NCBI RefSeq assembly: GCF_000004075.3
Contig: NC_026659.2
Span: forward strand, 22,214,272-22,278,271
Reading direction: 5' to 3'
Length of the DNA stretch: 64,000 nt
DNA from: Cucumis sativus
Lineage: Eukaryota > Streptophyta > Magnoliopsida > Cucurbitales > Cucurbitaceae
Each line of letters starts with the position of its first letter. Position 1 is the stretch's first letter. The position numbers and the translations under genes are program-made. The notes under the pieces were generated by a model that saw nothing but the letters and a program-made list of their open reading frames with translations, was not told where the DNA came from and made no database searches. Below are positions 1-10,931 of this stretch, one piece after another.

Positions 1-1148
1 ATTCTTCAAAACTTTATACATATATTTTTTAAAATACTTGTATGATATTTAAAATGAGAAAAAATAATTTTTAAAAATTATATATTTTTTAAATAATTTT
101 TTCTAATTTTAAATATACTAAAAAATTAAAAATCTTTTAAACTTAATTTTAAAAATTCAAAGATAAGTTTTAAAAACTCAAGAGTTCTGCCGGAACTAAC
201 CGTCATTTTTTTTTCTCTTTCTCTTTTCATTTTTTAAAAAATAGAAGTGTTTGGTAACTTTACAGTTTTTCTTTCTAAAAAATCAGAAACATTTTCAATT
301 TTTTTAAAGAATTTTTTGGAAAAAAGGGTTAATTTTCCTTGAATAAAATGTGTTAAAAGAAAAAAGATACATTTCCAAATGAGCACAGCGTGCGCTTATG
401 GTTCCCGCCATTTCAAGGGGATAGCCGTAGGGGTACTATGGATATTTCAACTTCATCTTCAGTTTTCATTTTAAACACACCTCCACTGCGCTCTTCAGTT
501 TTCATTTTCGTTCTTCTTCTTGTCGCTTTTCAAAGGCTTCACTCGCGCTTACGATACGATCATCGAGACTCAAATTCCGGAATCTCTCCATTTAACTGCC
601 GAGAAAGAAGAAGTGCACAGACAATGGAATACTAGTTTTCATCATCGATCATGCCTGAACAAACTGTTTTGAGGCATTTCCGATAAGCTAGAGTTCAGAA
701 GGATTCCGGTATTATCGCCTTCTTCCATTTTCGTTTTGACTATATTACATATATGTGTTTTGAATGTTTGCGTTGCGAGATTGTCGACGGATTTCTTCAG
801 GATTGTTCTGAATTTGAGCTTGAAGCATGATTTCATTGCTTGGACTGATTTTTTTTTTTTTTCGCTTAAAGAATTTGTGGCGTTTATTCATGGTTGAACC
901 TTTGCATTCTTGGTGCTTCTTTATATATTTGGTTCTTTTACATTGTATTTGCTTTACAGACTTTTCCGTCCGAGTCTCTGGATGTTTATAGTCATGATTG
1001 AGGCTAACGAACTTGCAAATGTCCATTTCTTCTTCGTAATGTCTTTATTATTTTATTTTCTGCTTGTTAACTGTATAGAAGATCTTACTATTGACAGTAA
1101 TGTTTTCCTTGCATCAGTATCAATCAACGCAGTTATTCTAACGCGTCC
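1..1148 (+). promoter_or_regulatory. upstream region and probable 5' leader of the MER3-like gene
   Basis: Positions 1-360 are AT-rich with poly-A and poly-T runs and show no gene. From about 380 the composition becomes more balanced, as expected for a promoter/5' UTR, and it stays so up to the ATG at 1149. The open frame at 390-635 has no recognisable domain and I treat it as leader sequence. No convincing TATA box was found. The transcription start and any 5' UTR intron cannot be fixed from sequence alone. Confidence 0.35.
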
Positions 1149-4100
1149 ATGGAATCATATTCACTGAAATCTGTGTCAGATTTACCCGCACCATTTCGGT
1201 CGACTTTTAGTTTCAGGTAACATGTCAAATCTATTGAACTTTGAGCTCCAGTCTTCTTAGAAACTACACTAGATCGACTATTAAGTTAAGAAATAAAAAT
1301 TTCCGTTGATTGGTTTCAATAAAACTGAATGATACATATTATATATTTCATATTTAACAGTCTGTAAATCTCCTAGTTGCATATGGCCTTACGCTTTTTA
1401 GTTGAACTTTAAGTTATTACATGTTTGATGTTATGCAACAAGAAAAGCTTTTAAGTTGAAATTTCGTATTTAACACTGAAATGAAATTTGTTCCTTGTAA
1501 AAAAAATCTAGTTGTTAGCTTATTGCATATCATCTTCGATTGTCTACTTCTTGCAATAGAATAAACTGATCATCGCTTTATCAATGTGCTTAGCGGCATC
1601 AGTTCTGCATTGAGTTTGTAGTTACTTCCTCATTATTTCACGAGAAGAATAGCGTGAGAGCTTGTTTCAAACTAGTTGCACGCAAGTTCAAAGTTGGAAT
1701 AGAAATCGACCATCTTAACCTTTTAACTGATGTACTATTGCTGTTTTCTAATTCCTAAAGATGTGAGATAACATCGGATGTTAAAGTTTAAGTGAACAAA
1801 TAACATCGGATGTTAAAATTTAAGCGAACATTCTCACATGACTGTTTTCTCTTATATATGTTATGTTCTCTCCGACTCAAGTTGTGAACACTAAGTTAAT
1901 CCATTCTTATTAACCGCACTACAAACAGGTACTTTAATTCACTGCAGAGTGAATGTTTCCCTGTTTGTTTCAACTCCGATATAAACATGGTGATTTCAGC
2001 ACCTACTGGGAGTGGTAAAACTGTACTGTTTGAGCTTTGCATTTTGAGGCTTCTTTCAAATTTTATTGTCGAAGGGAAGTTCATCCATGTGAAGGGAACT
2101 CTAAAAAGCGTAAGTCCCATATGCAATTATGCCATCGGACTAGTGTAAAGAGAATACTAAATTCATTCCTGTCATAATATAGGACAAGCATTGCAGTACT
2201 TTTTATACAATTCATAATCATCCATGCATTGTTTCTCCTCAACAAATTTTCATGTTTCATTGCTTTTTATCTTTCTTTTATTGTGGTTGTGTTTGTCCAT
2301 ATACATAAGGATGCAACTATTTTTGGCATCATTTTTTTAAAAACATAGTTTAGAGGGAAAATTACAATTTTGAAGGGATATAATTCTTGCATTGAACAAA
2401 TACCTTCAACTTGAAAATTTCCGTGCATCTAGTATTAGATGACCATGCTTTCCATCTTCCTTTTATATTTATGCAGATATATATTGCTCCATCTAAGGCC
2501 TTAGTACAGGAGAAGGTCCGTGATTGGAATCAGAAATTTGGGTCTTGGGGAGTCAGCTGTTTGGAGCTAACAGGAGACAATGAAACTTACAACGTGAAAT
2601 ATATACAAGAAGCTGACATTATTCTAACAACACCTGAGGTCAGCACTTGAACAGGATTCTAATGAGGATACAGAATCCTTCTTTCATGTATTAATGCTTG
2701 TACAAAATTAAGTTCACGTGCAACTGAATGCTAACAAAACTATTAGCCACAGAACTCTCTTAAGTTTATTTTCAAGTCAGTCATTCTTTTCCAATGAGCC
2801 ACTCGTGTTTTCCAATAAGATGCAAAGGCACTTCTTGTTACTTGAATGTGACTTCCATATATTTGATGCAGTGATCTCTTACTGTAAATGTAAGAGCTGA
2901 TTTTCATTGGTTTCATTTTTAGCTGTATTTTTTCGATGGCTAAATTACCTTTTTGCATTGAAGAAATTTGATGCAGTGACTCGCTATCGCATAAAAGATG
3001 GTGGTTTGGGCTTCTTCAGTGACATAGCTCTTGTACTTATTGATGAAGTTCATCTTTTGAATGATCCACGTGGAGCAGCGTTGGAAGCCATAGTTAGTAG
3101 AATTAAAATGATTGCTCGCAACCCTGAAATGAAATCCAGTCCTCTCTCACGTGTTCGCTTCTTAGCTGTATCTGCTACAATCCCAAATATTGGGGATCTA
3201 GGTATGTTTACGTTAGGTTTTTATTGTTAGTTTAAGTTGCATCTCCAAGTTTATGAAAGTGCTTAAATTTTTGTTGCTCTTAAGATTTCATTTAAACTAT
3301 TGCAGCGGAATGGCTTAGCGTCCCTGTTCAAGGAGTTAAAAGGTATGCTTTTGGTATTATATAGCAGCAATATCTAGTGTCTTCGTTGCTGGATCAAGCA
3401 TGGATCCAGCATATTTCATTTGGTTTCCAATGTTCCATCAGGTTCGGAGAGGAAATGAGGCCTGTAAAGTTAACCAGCAAAGTTTTCGGTAATTGATATC
3501 TTAAATTACCAGTTCTCTAGTTTTCTTCTTTGTCACCTGAGTCTACAATTTTATGAATGTAGAGTTCAAGTACGAGTTGGTTCATTGCTTAGAATAAATG
3601 GGAATACCAATTAGTGCAGTACATGATGTATTTCGTTATATTTTGTTTTTTCTCCTGGTGCATACTTAAGTATGTAATTTTCTGCAGGCTATGCCCCTGC
3701 TAAAAATGATTTCATGTTTGAGAAGGTATTTGATCGAAATTCTGTATAGAATAGTTTGCTTTCAAGAAGTCACAACCAGTAGAAATATGTTTGGAATTAT
3801 CTAACAGTTCCAACATTGTTTTATCGTGTATTACAGCGCCTTCAGAACTACATTTTTGGTAAGTGGGACCATGAAGTTTTTTCTCTTAACCAATGTTATT
3901 TTATTTGCCTTTGTTTTCGCACTTGTAATATTGTTATACTTAGAAATTTAGATTTTCAAATGAGTTCACAGATGTTCTCATGCAATATTCAAGAGGAAAA
4001 TCTGCGTTAGTGTTTTGTTCAACCAGAAAAGGAGCGCAAGAAGCAGCTCAACGGCTCTCACAAACAGCAATGACCTTTGGTTACTCAAATCCATTTATTA

Positions 4101-7100
4101 AAAGCAAGGAACAGCTGGAAAGGTTACGAGAAGCTTCACTATCATGCAGTGATAAGCAAATGCAATCTAACATTCTTTATGGTGGTAGAGGGCTCACTTC
4201 TTCTCATTTTCTTAATGCACTCATATCATCCTGAATTTATTGCAAAACTCGTGTTGTTGAGTTATTCCCCGGCTACTTGAAGGTGTGAACTAAGCACGTC
4301 GTATGTACAGTTGGTTATCACAATGGTGGGCTTTGCTTAAAGGATCGCAACCTCATTGAAAGTCTTTTTCTCAAGGGTGATATTCAAGTTATTTGCACTA
4401 CAAATACCCTTGCGCATGGAATTAACTTACCGGCACATACAGTCATAATAAAATCAACACAGCACTTGTATGTTCATCATCTCTTTCTATTCCCTCGTTC
4501 GGGATTCTGGAACGACAAATGCTAGAAAGTTAACTGAAGCTTCTATCCAACACACCTAATTTTCACCCTATTCACGTAGTAACAAGGAGAAGGGGCTTTA
4601 CATGGAATATGACCGGTCCACCATACTACAGGTTCTTCATTGTCACGATATGCCTTTTTCCTGGAACCGGTTTTCACCTTTTTTTTTTTGTGATCCAACA
4701 GGTTAGTTGGATGTGTTTCTGCAATGCGGTGTAATGAGTAGACAAGACCCACAATCACATTTCACACCACACGCTAGAGAGATAAAACTGGATATTTTAT
4801 CATTTCCATCTTTTAGGAAATTGTCTTGTGGTTGTGGTCTTAGAAATCTGATTACTTTGTTCTAAGCAGATGTGTGGGAGGGCAGGTCGGCCTCCATTCG
4901 ACGACACGGGCATTGTCATAATCATGACAAGAAGAGACACTGTAATGACACGATATCTAGCTTCATTTTTGGCATTTTCTTTCTTCACTTGGAAGGTTAC
5001 AAAGTTAATTTGTTTAAGCATTGATTTTTCTTATTACTATACTAGGTCCATTTGTATGAGAATCTCCTGAATGGATGTGAAATTGTGGAATCGCAGTATG
5101 TATTTAATTAAGCATACTTGTCCCACATTGGTTAGAATGAGATAACCAATGCGGTACTTAAGTGGCTTGGCTCTCCCACCCCAACCATTGGCTTTTGGGG
5201 TGCGGTTCTCCAAGGTGCTTAAGTACCTAACCCACTTGTTGCATGGAACACTTCAAATGTTTTGTTTTACCTTTGCTCTTCCAACTTTAGATTATTGTCA
5301 TGTGTGACGGAGCATTTAACTGCGGAGATAGTTCAAATGACCATCCCAGATATAATAAAGGCAATTGAATGGATGAAGTGTTCGTATTTGTTTGTAAGAA
5401 TGAAAAAGGTGTGTACATTTTCTCATGCCATTCTTTTGTGTATATATTCCAGATATTTTTTATTTTATGTTAAACAAAATTATTTCTTACAATTATCTTT
5501 TTGCAAGCTAGAATCCGCAAAAATATGCTATTAGAAACGGAATTCCTAATCATAATATGGAGAAGCACATGGAAGGTACCATCACTTGCTCTGTCGTGTA
5601 ATTTTATTGAATTGTTTTGGTTGTTCTTTCCACTTAACCTTTCATGTGCTCTTCTTGGAAACTATAATTGATGGTATTTTACAATCAGACATTTGCATTG
5701 AGAAAGTAAATGAATTATCTCGACATCAGATGATTTGGATGGATGAAGATGGCTTCCTCTTGAAACCACTAGGTAAGCTTTTGACAATGGCAACAACTAT
5801 TTTTACGATTGAATGAAACAGGACTTCCTGATTTCTTTTTCATTTTGGTCAGCAGATCCCGGGAGGTTGATGACAAAATACTACTTGAAGTTTGATACCA
5901 TGAAACACATTATGCATGCTCCTGAAAATTGCAGTCTCGAGGAGGCTCTACGTATCATCTGCCATGCTGAGGAAATTTCTTGTATGTGCCTCTACCCTTT
6001 ACCTTGTAAATATTTCTGGCTTTTCAGAATTCAAATGAAGGAGAATATGATGAATTTGGGGAACTGAAGGGATCCAGCTTAGGCGCAATGAGAAGAAGCT
6101 TCTAAATGATGTAAATAATGATAAGGATGGGAGGTTGCGTTTTCACATTCTTGGTGAAAAGGGGAAGAAGAAAAAGCGCATTCAGACAAGAGAGGAAAAA
6201 ATATTTATTTTAGCAAATGATTGCTTGACCGGTGACCCTTTGATACATGATTTGTCCCTCAGTCAGGTTCATTTTCTCATAAAGAAAGTGGTTTTTAAAT
6301 CATATCATGCTCGAAAGAAGTCATTACTACTGGTATTCTTGCACAGGACATGAATTCTATTTGCTCAAATGGATGCAGAATTGCCAAATGCATGAAAGAA
6401 TATTTTGTATACAGAAAGAACTACAAGGGGACATACAACTCAATGCTTCTTGCAAAATCTTTGTATCAGAAACTCTGGGATGATAGTCCCTTTTTACTCA
6501 AACAACTACCTGGCATTGGAATGGTGACTGCCAAGGTTTTTATTTAACCTCTTATTGCTTTCTAAATAATGTCTGTTAGGTTCTTGATGAAACTCCCTTG
6601 CGTTTTCTTTGAATCCTTTCATATAATTCTTTTAAGGCATTGCATTCCATGGGAATCGAATCATTTGAGGCACTTGCTGAAGCTGATCCAAGGAAAATAG
6701 AGATAGTCACTGGCAGAAAATACCCATTTGGGAATCATATCAAGGAGTCATTATCATCTTTACCACCGAAAGTGGACCTGAAGCTCGAGGAAGCTGAATG
6801 CCCTAAGCAAGGGAAGGCCAAGCTCATAGTAACATTAACTAGATTGCCCCAGTCTTACCGACCAAATAAACGACACTACGCTGAAATGGTATGTTGACTT
6901 TAAATATCATTTCTATTTTTCAACCCGAATTGAAAAGCACTCTATCTCGCAGATTGTTGGCTCAGAAGAAGATAACCAGATCCTCTTTCATGAGAAAATA
7001 AGGTGATTATATTTGAAACTTTGACGTATAAATTTCAGCAAGAGACTAAGCCTGTATTTTATCAAAAAAAGGTACAAAGGTTAAGGTTTAGATATTTATA

Positions 7101-9415
7101 AATTTAAATGCTTTTTGAGTAAGAATGCTTTAAACTTCTCGTGTGAATTTCGCTTGTTCCAAATTTAGCCTACTTAGTTTAACTTTGCTTGTTTGGTGCT
7201 GCAGAGTAGATGAATTCTCCAGGTACTCAAGCCTTATCCTTCTGTAGCTCATTAACCAACAAAATTTTCTTAAATTTTATATTAGTTATTATTCCGAATA
7301 TGGGTAAATAAACATTATGGTCTTATTTCGGAGAGTCGTTATTTATTTCCAATTCCATGACGTTTTTGAGGGAGTAAACATTTCTCCCATTTTGACATTT
7401 TTTTTCTTATTGAAAAAGTTAACTTATGTTGCCTATTGGTAATTTGACGAAAAAAATAGAAATTATTGTATCGGTATAACATTTTCATGCTACTATGTTG
7501 CTCTTTCTGCAGCCCGTACAGCACAGTTGCTCTTATCTCACATCCTCAACAAGGAAAGTTAACGATCAAAGCCGATCTTATTTTTGATGAATACAGTAAG
7601 AACCAATATTGTTTCGGAAGTTCTGCAAACTCACTTGGATTAACAAATACCCTAGCGCCCCTAGATACATTTTTAAGCGTTTCTTCATACAGTTGGCATT
7701 GATCTCCACCGAAAACTACAACTAATGGAACAAAATTTAAACGTGAGAAACAAATGGGGAAAAATGCCACCATCCTCCCATCCACCTGAAGAAGTATGTG
7801 TCATTGACGACGACAGTGAACCTCCACCACAAGCTGCAACGGATGAGCTGCCCATTTCTGGCGACTTAAACCCGTTACTTGACTCCATGTGAGTGGTTTT
7901 CTAGATCTCGAAACTTTTCATTCAGAGTAGAAAATAGTTCCATTTCGTTGGAATGCCTTAAATCTCAAATACAAGGTCTTAGCTGCTGGTCGAGGTCTAG
8001 GGGCGACACACCTAGTGGGGGTTTGGGGGCGATGCCCCAAACCCTATGTAATTTAGTTATTTGGCATATTTGTATTATTCATGATTTTGAGCGGTTTAGA
8101 GAGGTAAGCTATATACATTCTCTCACCCTACAGACAGTCAGTATTCTGTACTCTGAATAATTGTTCTTATTTACCTAGTGGACGTAACAAAGCACACTGA
8201 TAGTGAACCACTTCTTTACTCTTTTTTTTCCAGTTTGGCACTGACCAAAAGCTTTATTATGATATTTGAGGCTGAGAAATATATTTTCTCCTTTCATTGA
8301 AAAAATTTCCAGGCCGAGTTTCAACCTCTTAGACGAAGACTTGGAGGAAGGTACGTAAAATTTTGAGAGTCAAAGACCGAAACTCGTCCTGGTAATATAT
8401 TTCTCTCTTGATTTCCTTGATAAAGGAAAAAGTAACTTTAAACTATGGCAGCCGATCCTGCAACTGGCAAGGACGAAGATGAATGCAAAATCATCACTGA
8501 AAGAACTGTATTTGACCACATACGTGAGAAAGCCAAAAGCTTTCCTATGTTGGCTGCATCAAAAAATAATGCTCATTCACCAGCAGCGGTGACATATAGT
8601 TTAACTAAAAACAAGCAGCCGCTAGAACTTCAGGTTGAAGCATTGGAAGAGAAACAGAGAATTGAACTTTCCCCTCATGCCAAAGTGGATTCGTTTTCAG
8701 GATTCAGAGACGAAGTACGAAATAATGAATATGTGACCCTACAAAGTCACATCACCTCTGGACCACGTTTCATTGATGATGATAAAGGTACGTATCTATT
8801 TGCTTTAAATACAGTCTTAGTATGGAAAATTGATATTAGAATATCATTTTTCGTAAAAATCTAATTAGTTTGTATATTTTTCGATTTATACTTGTTTACT
8901 TTCAAATTTTTACTATAGTTTTCACGTCTGAATTTTTGTTGATCATCTTTTTTTATTATAGAAATAACAAGTTTTTATTTTGGAAGAACTAACAATTGTT
9001 AAAATAAACAACAATAGGGGAATCTGGTGTCCAGAGAGAAGGAAGTAAAATAATTGTAACTGAGGAAACCATATTCGATCATATAAAAAGAAAAAGCAAC
9101 AATTTTCCAGTCATACACAAAAGTAGTGAAAATGAAAGAACAGGAGAAGGAGGAGATAGATACAGGAAAATGAATGAGGGTTGTTCAGTGGAATCCATGG
9201 GAATGGTGTGTTTTGATATATCGATGATGAAGGAAAACAAGAGGGCACGGGCAGGGCCAGAGAGCAGCACTAATATGAATAGCAGCAAGTGGAAGAAGCA
9301 GCAGCAGAGTCCATCTGTAGAAAACAGAAAGAAATGGCGCTCCTTACAAACTGCCACGGAAACCAGGGAAGTTGATCCTTTTGTTGCATTTAAGAGCGTT
9401 TTTTCATTCCTTTGA
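1149..9415 (+). CDS. MER3: MER3/HFM1-type meiotic DNA helicase (ROCK-N-ROLLERS homologue), 27 exons, 1161 aa
   Basis: Ski2-like SF2 helicase of the Mer3/HFM1 family, which in plants promotes class I (ZMM) meiotic crossovers by acting on recombination intermediates. Exons: 1149-1216, 1929-2109, 2477-2638, 2964-3201, 3306-3342, 3442-3488, 3688-3725, 3837-3858, 3972-4184, 4311-4467, 4580-4631, 4870-4941, 5046-5095, 5291-5408, 5512-5575, 5689-5772, 5856-5981, 6070-6266, 6347-6535, 6637-6888, 6953-7002, 7205-7222, 7513-7595, 7693-7888, 8313-8350, 8452-8787, 9018-9415. All junctions are GT-AG and the frame stays open. Visible motifs: Walker A APTGSGKT (residues 47-54), DEVH box (164-167), SAT (207-209), CTTNTLAHGINLP, motif VI QMCGRAGR (405-412), then a Sec63-like region with an LPGIG helix-hairpin-helix segment. 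The C-terminal tail is low complexity and carries two copies of an FDHI motif. Length fits plant orthologues (about 1130 aa). The start is the first ATG leading into the conserved N-terminus SLKSVSDLPAPFR. A possible poly(A) signal lies near 9526. Exact splice choice at exons 17 and 26 is the least certain part. Confidence 0.93.
1768..1831. repeat. 32-bp tandem duplication in MER3 intron 1
   Basis: Two head-to-tail copies begin with ATAACATCGGATGTTAAA and continue TTTAAG-GAACA. They differ at two or three positions. The repeat lies wholly inside intron 1 (1217-1928), so it has no coding effect. It looks like a local duplication. Confidence 0.8.
5119..5232. repeat. nested-hairpin repeat in MER3 intron 13
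   Basis: A GC-richer island in an AT-rich intron (5096-5290). The outer arms GGTACTTAAG (5153-5162) and CTTAAGTACC (5218-5227) are perfect inverted repeats. Inside them CACCCCAA pairs with TTGGGGTG. The left edge carries GTCCCACATTG, which resembles the plant snRNA promoter USE, a motif also seen in dispersed plant repeats. I call it a short dispersed element of unknown class; a search of the genome for further copies would settle this. Confidence 0.45.
7975..8165. repeat. possible retrotransposon LTR fragment in MER3 intron 24
   Basis: Intron 24 (7889-8312) contains a G-rich block with the hairpin GTTTGGGG (8021-8028) / CCCCAAAC (8035-8042), preceded by a CTAGGGGCGA-type segment and followed by a pyrimidine-rich TTCTCTCACC stretch. 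This pattern resembles the middle and 3' part of some plant copia LTRs. I could not define TG...CA termini or a target duplication, so it is only a candidate fragment. Confidence 0.3.
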
Positions 9416-9586
9416 CTCCTCCCTTCTCAATCTTAACATGTCTTTTTTCTCTCTCTAGGAGGTTATGTCGTACTTTGGAATAATATAATTAGTCTCGGAT
9501 CCGCTGGCTGCACAAGGCAGCTGTCCAATAAAATTTGTCAAACCATAACTTTTTTCTTTCTTTTAAAAAAGACAATTGCAGAGGGG

Positions 9587-9676
9587 AAATGAGGTTGTGG
9601 TTAGACGAAGGATGCAAGAAATGAGGCTGTGGTTAGACGTAGGATTCAATGAGGCTGTGGTTAGAGGTAGGATTAG
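9587..9676. repeat. three-copy tandem repeat downstream of MER3
   Basis: Three units of about 30 bp share ATGAGGCTGTGGTTAGACG with small differences (GGTTGTGG in the first, GAGGTAGG in the last). They start about 170 bp after the MER3 stop codon, so they may lie in the 3' UTR or just past it. Confidence 0.75.
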
Positions 9677-10877
9677 TTTAAATTGATTTAAGAAAAAAAT
9701 GTCTTTTAAAAACAATATTCTATATTCAAAACGATGATACAACTCTAGATTTGTTATTTTTTAGCCGTACAAGAAAAGTAATGTAAAATTGGTACGAATG
9801 AATTACACATTTTTGATAAATACTAATGGAACAAATTAATATAAATTAACAACCAAACTAAATATTAACTAAGATATACTAATTATTTAACCGTTCTTTT
9901 CACCATTTTTCTAGTGTCTTTAAAAACAACTTGTTAAATTCGAAAAGATATTAAAATGTTTGAAATTTTAAATTTTGTTATGCATTATTATTATTTTTTG
10001 GTTGAAAATGTAGTTCATTTAAATTAAGCCATTCTAAAGAATTTTAATAACTACAAACATGAACATTGTTTCATTCATCTGAAATTTTGGGGTTGATTCT
10101 TCTACTTACATATATAGTAAAAAAAAAGCAACAAATCACAAGTGAATTTAATTGAGATAATATTAGTTAGATTTTTTGAAAATAACAAAAAAAATATAAA
10201 CTAAAACTCTAAAGAACGAACTCTCGTGTAAATAATTTGTCTATTTTACAATTTTCTATAAACTTTTTTAAAAATATTAAAATTTTAATATTTAATGAGT
10301 AACTTGATTTGAACAAATAGAAATAAACTAAAATTTTAGAATTTTAAAGTGAATTTAGTTTGCGAGGAAATGATAAAATTTTATTATTTTTAGATGGAAG
10401 GTTTGATCTAACAATAAATATAAATTTATATTAAAATCGAGATATTAATTCAAAATATATAAAAAATAAACTTATTAAAAATATTATATAATTTGAGTGG
10501 TTTTAAATAGATTTACAACAAAATATTGTAAATGTTAAACTACTAAAAATTTCTACAAATATAACCAAATTAAAAATTTTGGAGGCCGTTTCTTGCACTA
10601 AGTACTATTTACTTCAAATATCTTATTTGTTACACTTTTTTACCGTTTTACGTTTACAATTTATTTTTTAACTAAAATATTTTATATAGACAATCGCTTT
10701 TTGCTATAAATTAGAAATATTTTTTCAAATAATTCCCTAAAAATTTTCTTACACTGCGTTATATTTGAAAAGATATAATTGAGTATGGATTTTTAGTTAC
10801 CACACCGATCATGAAATCGATGTAAAGAAGAAGCGGCAGGACGGCATAAACCCCCCGTCTGTGAAAACTTTTAAGTT
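9677..10877. other. AT-rich intergenic DNA
   Basis: No open frame with protein character, no RNA gene and no clear mobile element was seen. The stretch is dominated by A/T runs and separates the MER3-like gene from the isocitrate dehydrogenase gene. Confidence 0.6.
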
Positions 10878-10885
10878 TATATAAA
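10878..10885 (+). promoter_or_regulatory. TATA box of the isocitrate dehydrogenase gene
   Basis: TATATAAA lies 43 nt upstream of the first in-frame ATG (10928). With usual plant spacing (about 25-35 nt to the cap site) the 5' UTR before 10928 would be only some 10-20 nt long. That bears directly on which ATG is used. Confidence 0.6.
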
Positions 10886-10922
10886 TTCTCCCTCTCATTT
10901 CCCAAATGCCGAAACCTCTGGG

Positions 10923-10931
10923 ATGAGATGA
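10923..10931 (+). promoter_or_regulatory. minimal upstream ORF overlapping the first in-frame ATG
   Basis: ATG AGA TGA is a two-codon ORF whose stop overlaps the main-frame ATG at 10928 (sequence ATGAGATGATG). If the transcript starts upstream of 10923, ribosomes meet this start first. Its effect is inferred, and it only exists if the transcription start allows it. Confidence 0.4.

Noticed and set aside
390..635. 81-codon open frame upstream of the MER3-like gene
   Set aside because: No domain, no conserved context, and it lies where the 5' leader or promoter of MER3 is expected.
5120..5130. snRNA promoter element (USE) and a hidden U-snRNA gene in MER3 intron 13
   Set aside because: The word differs from the consensus, no TATA box stands at the required spacing, and what follows does not look like any U-snRNA I know.
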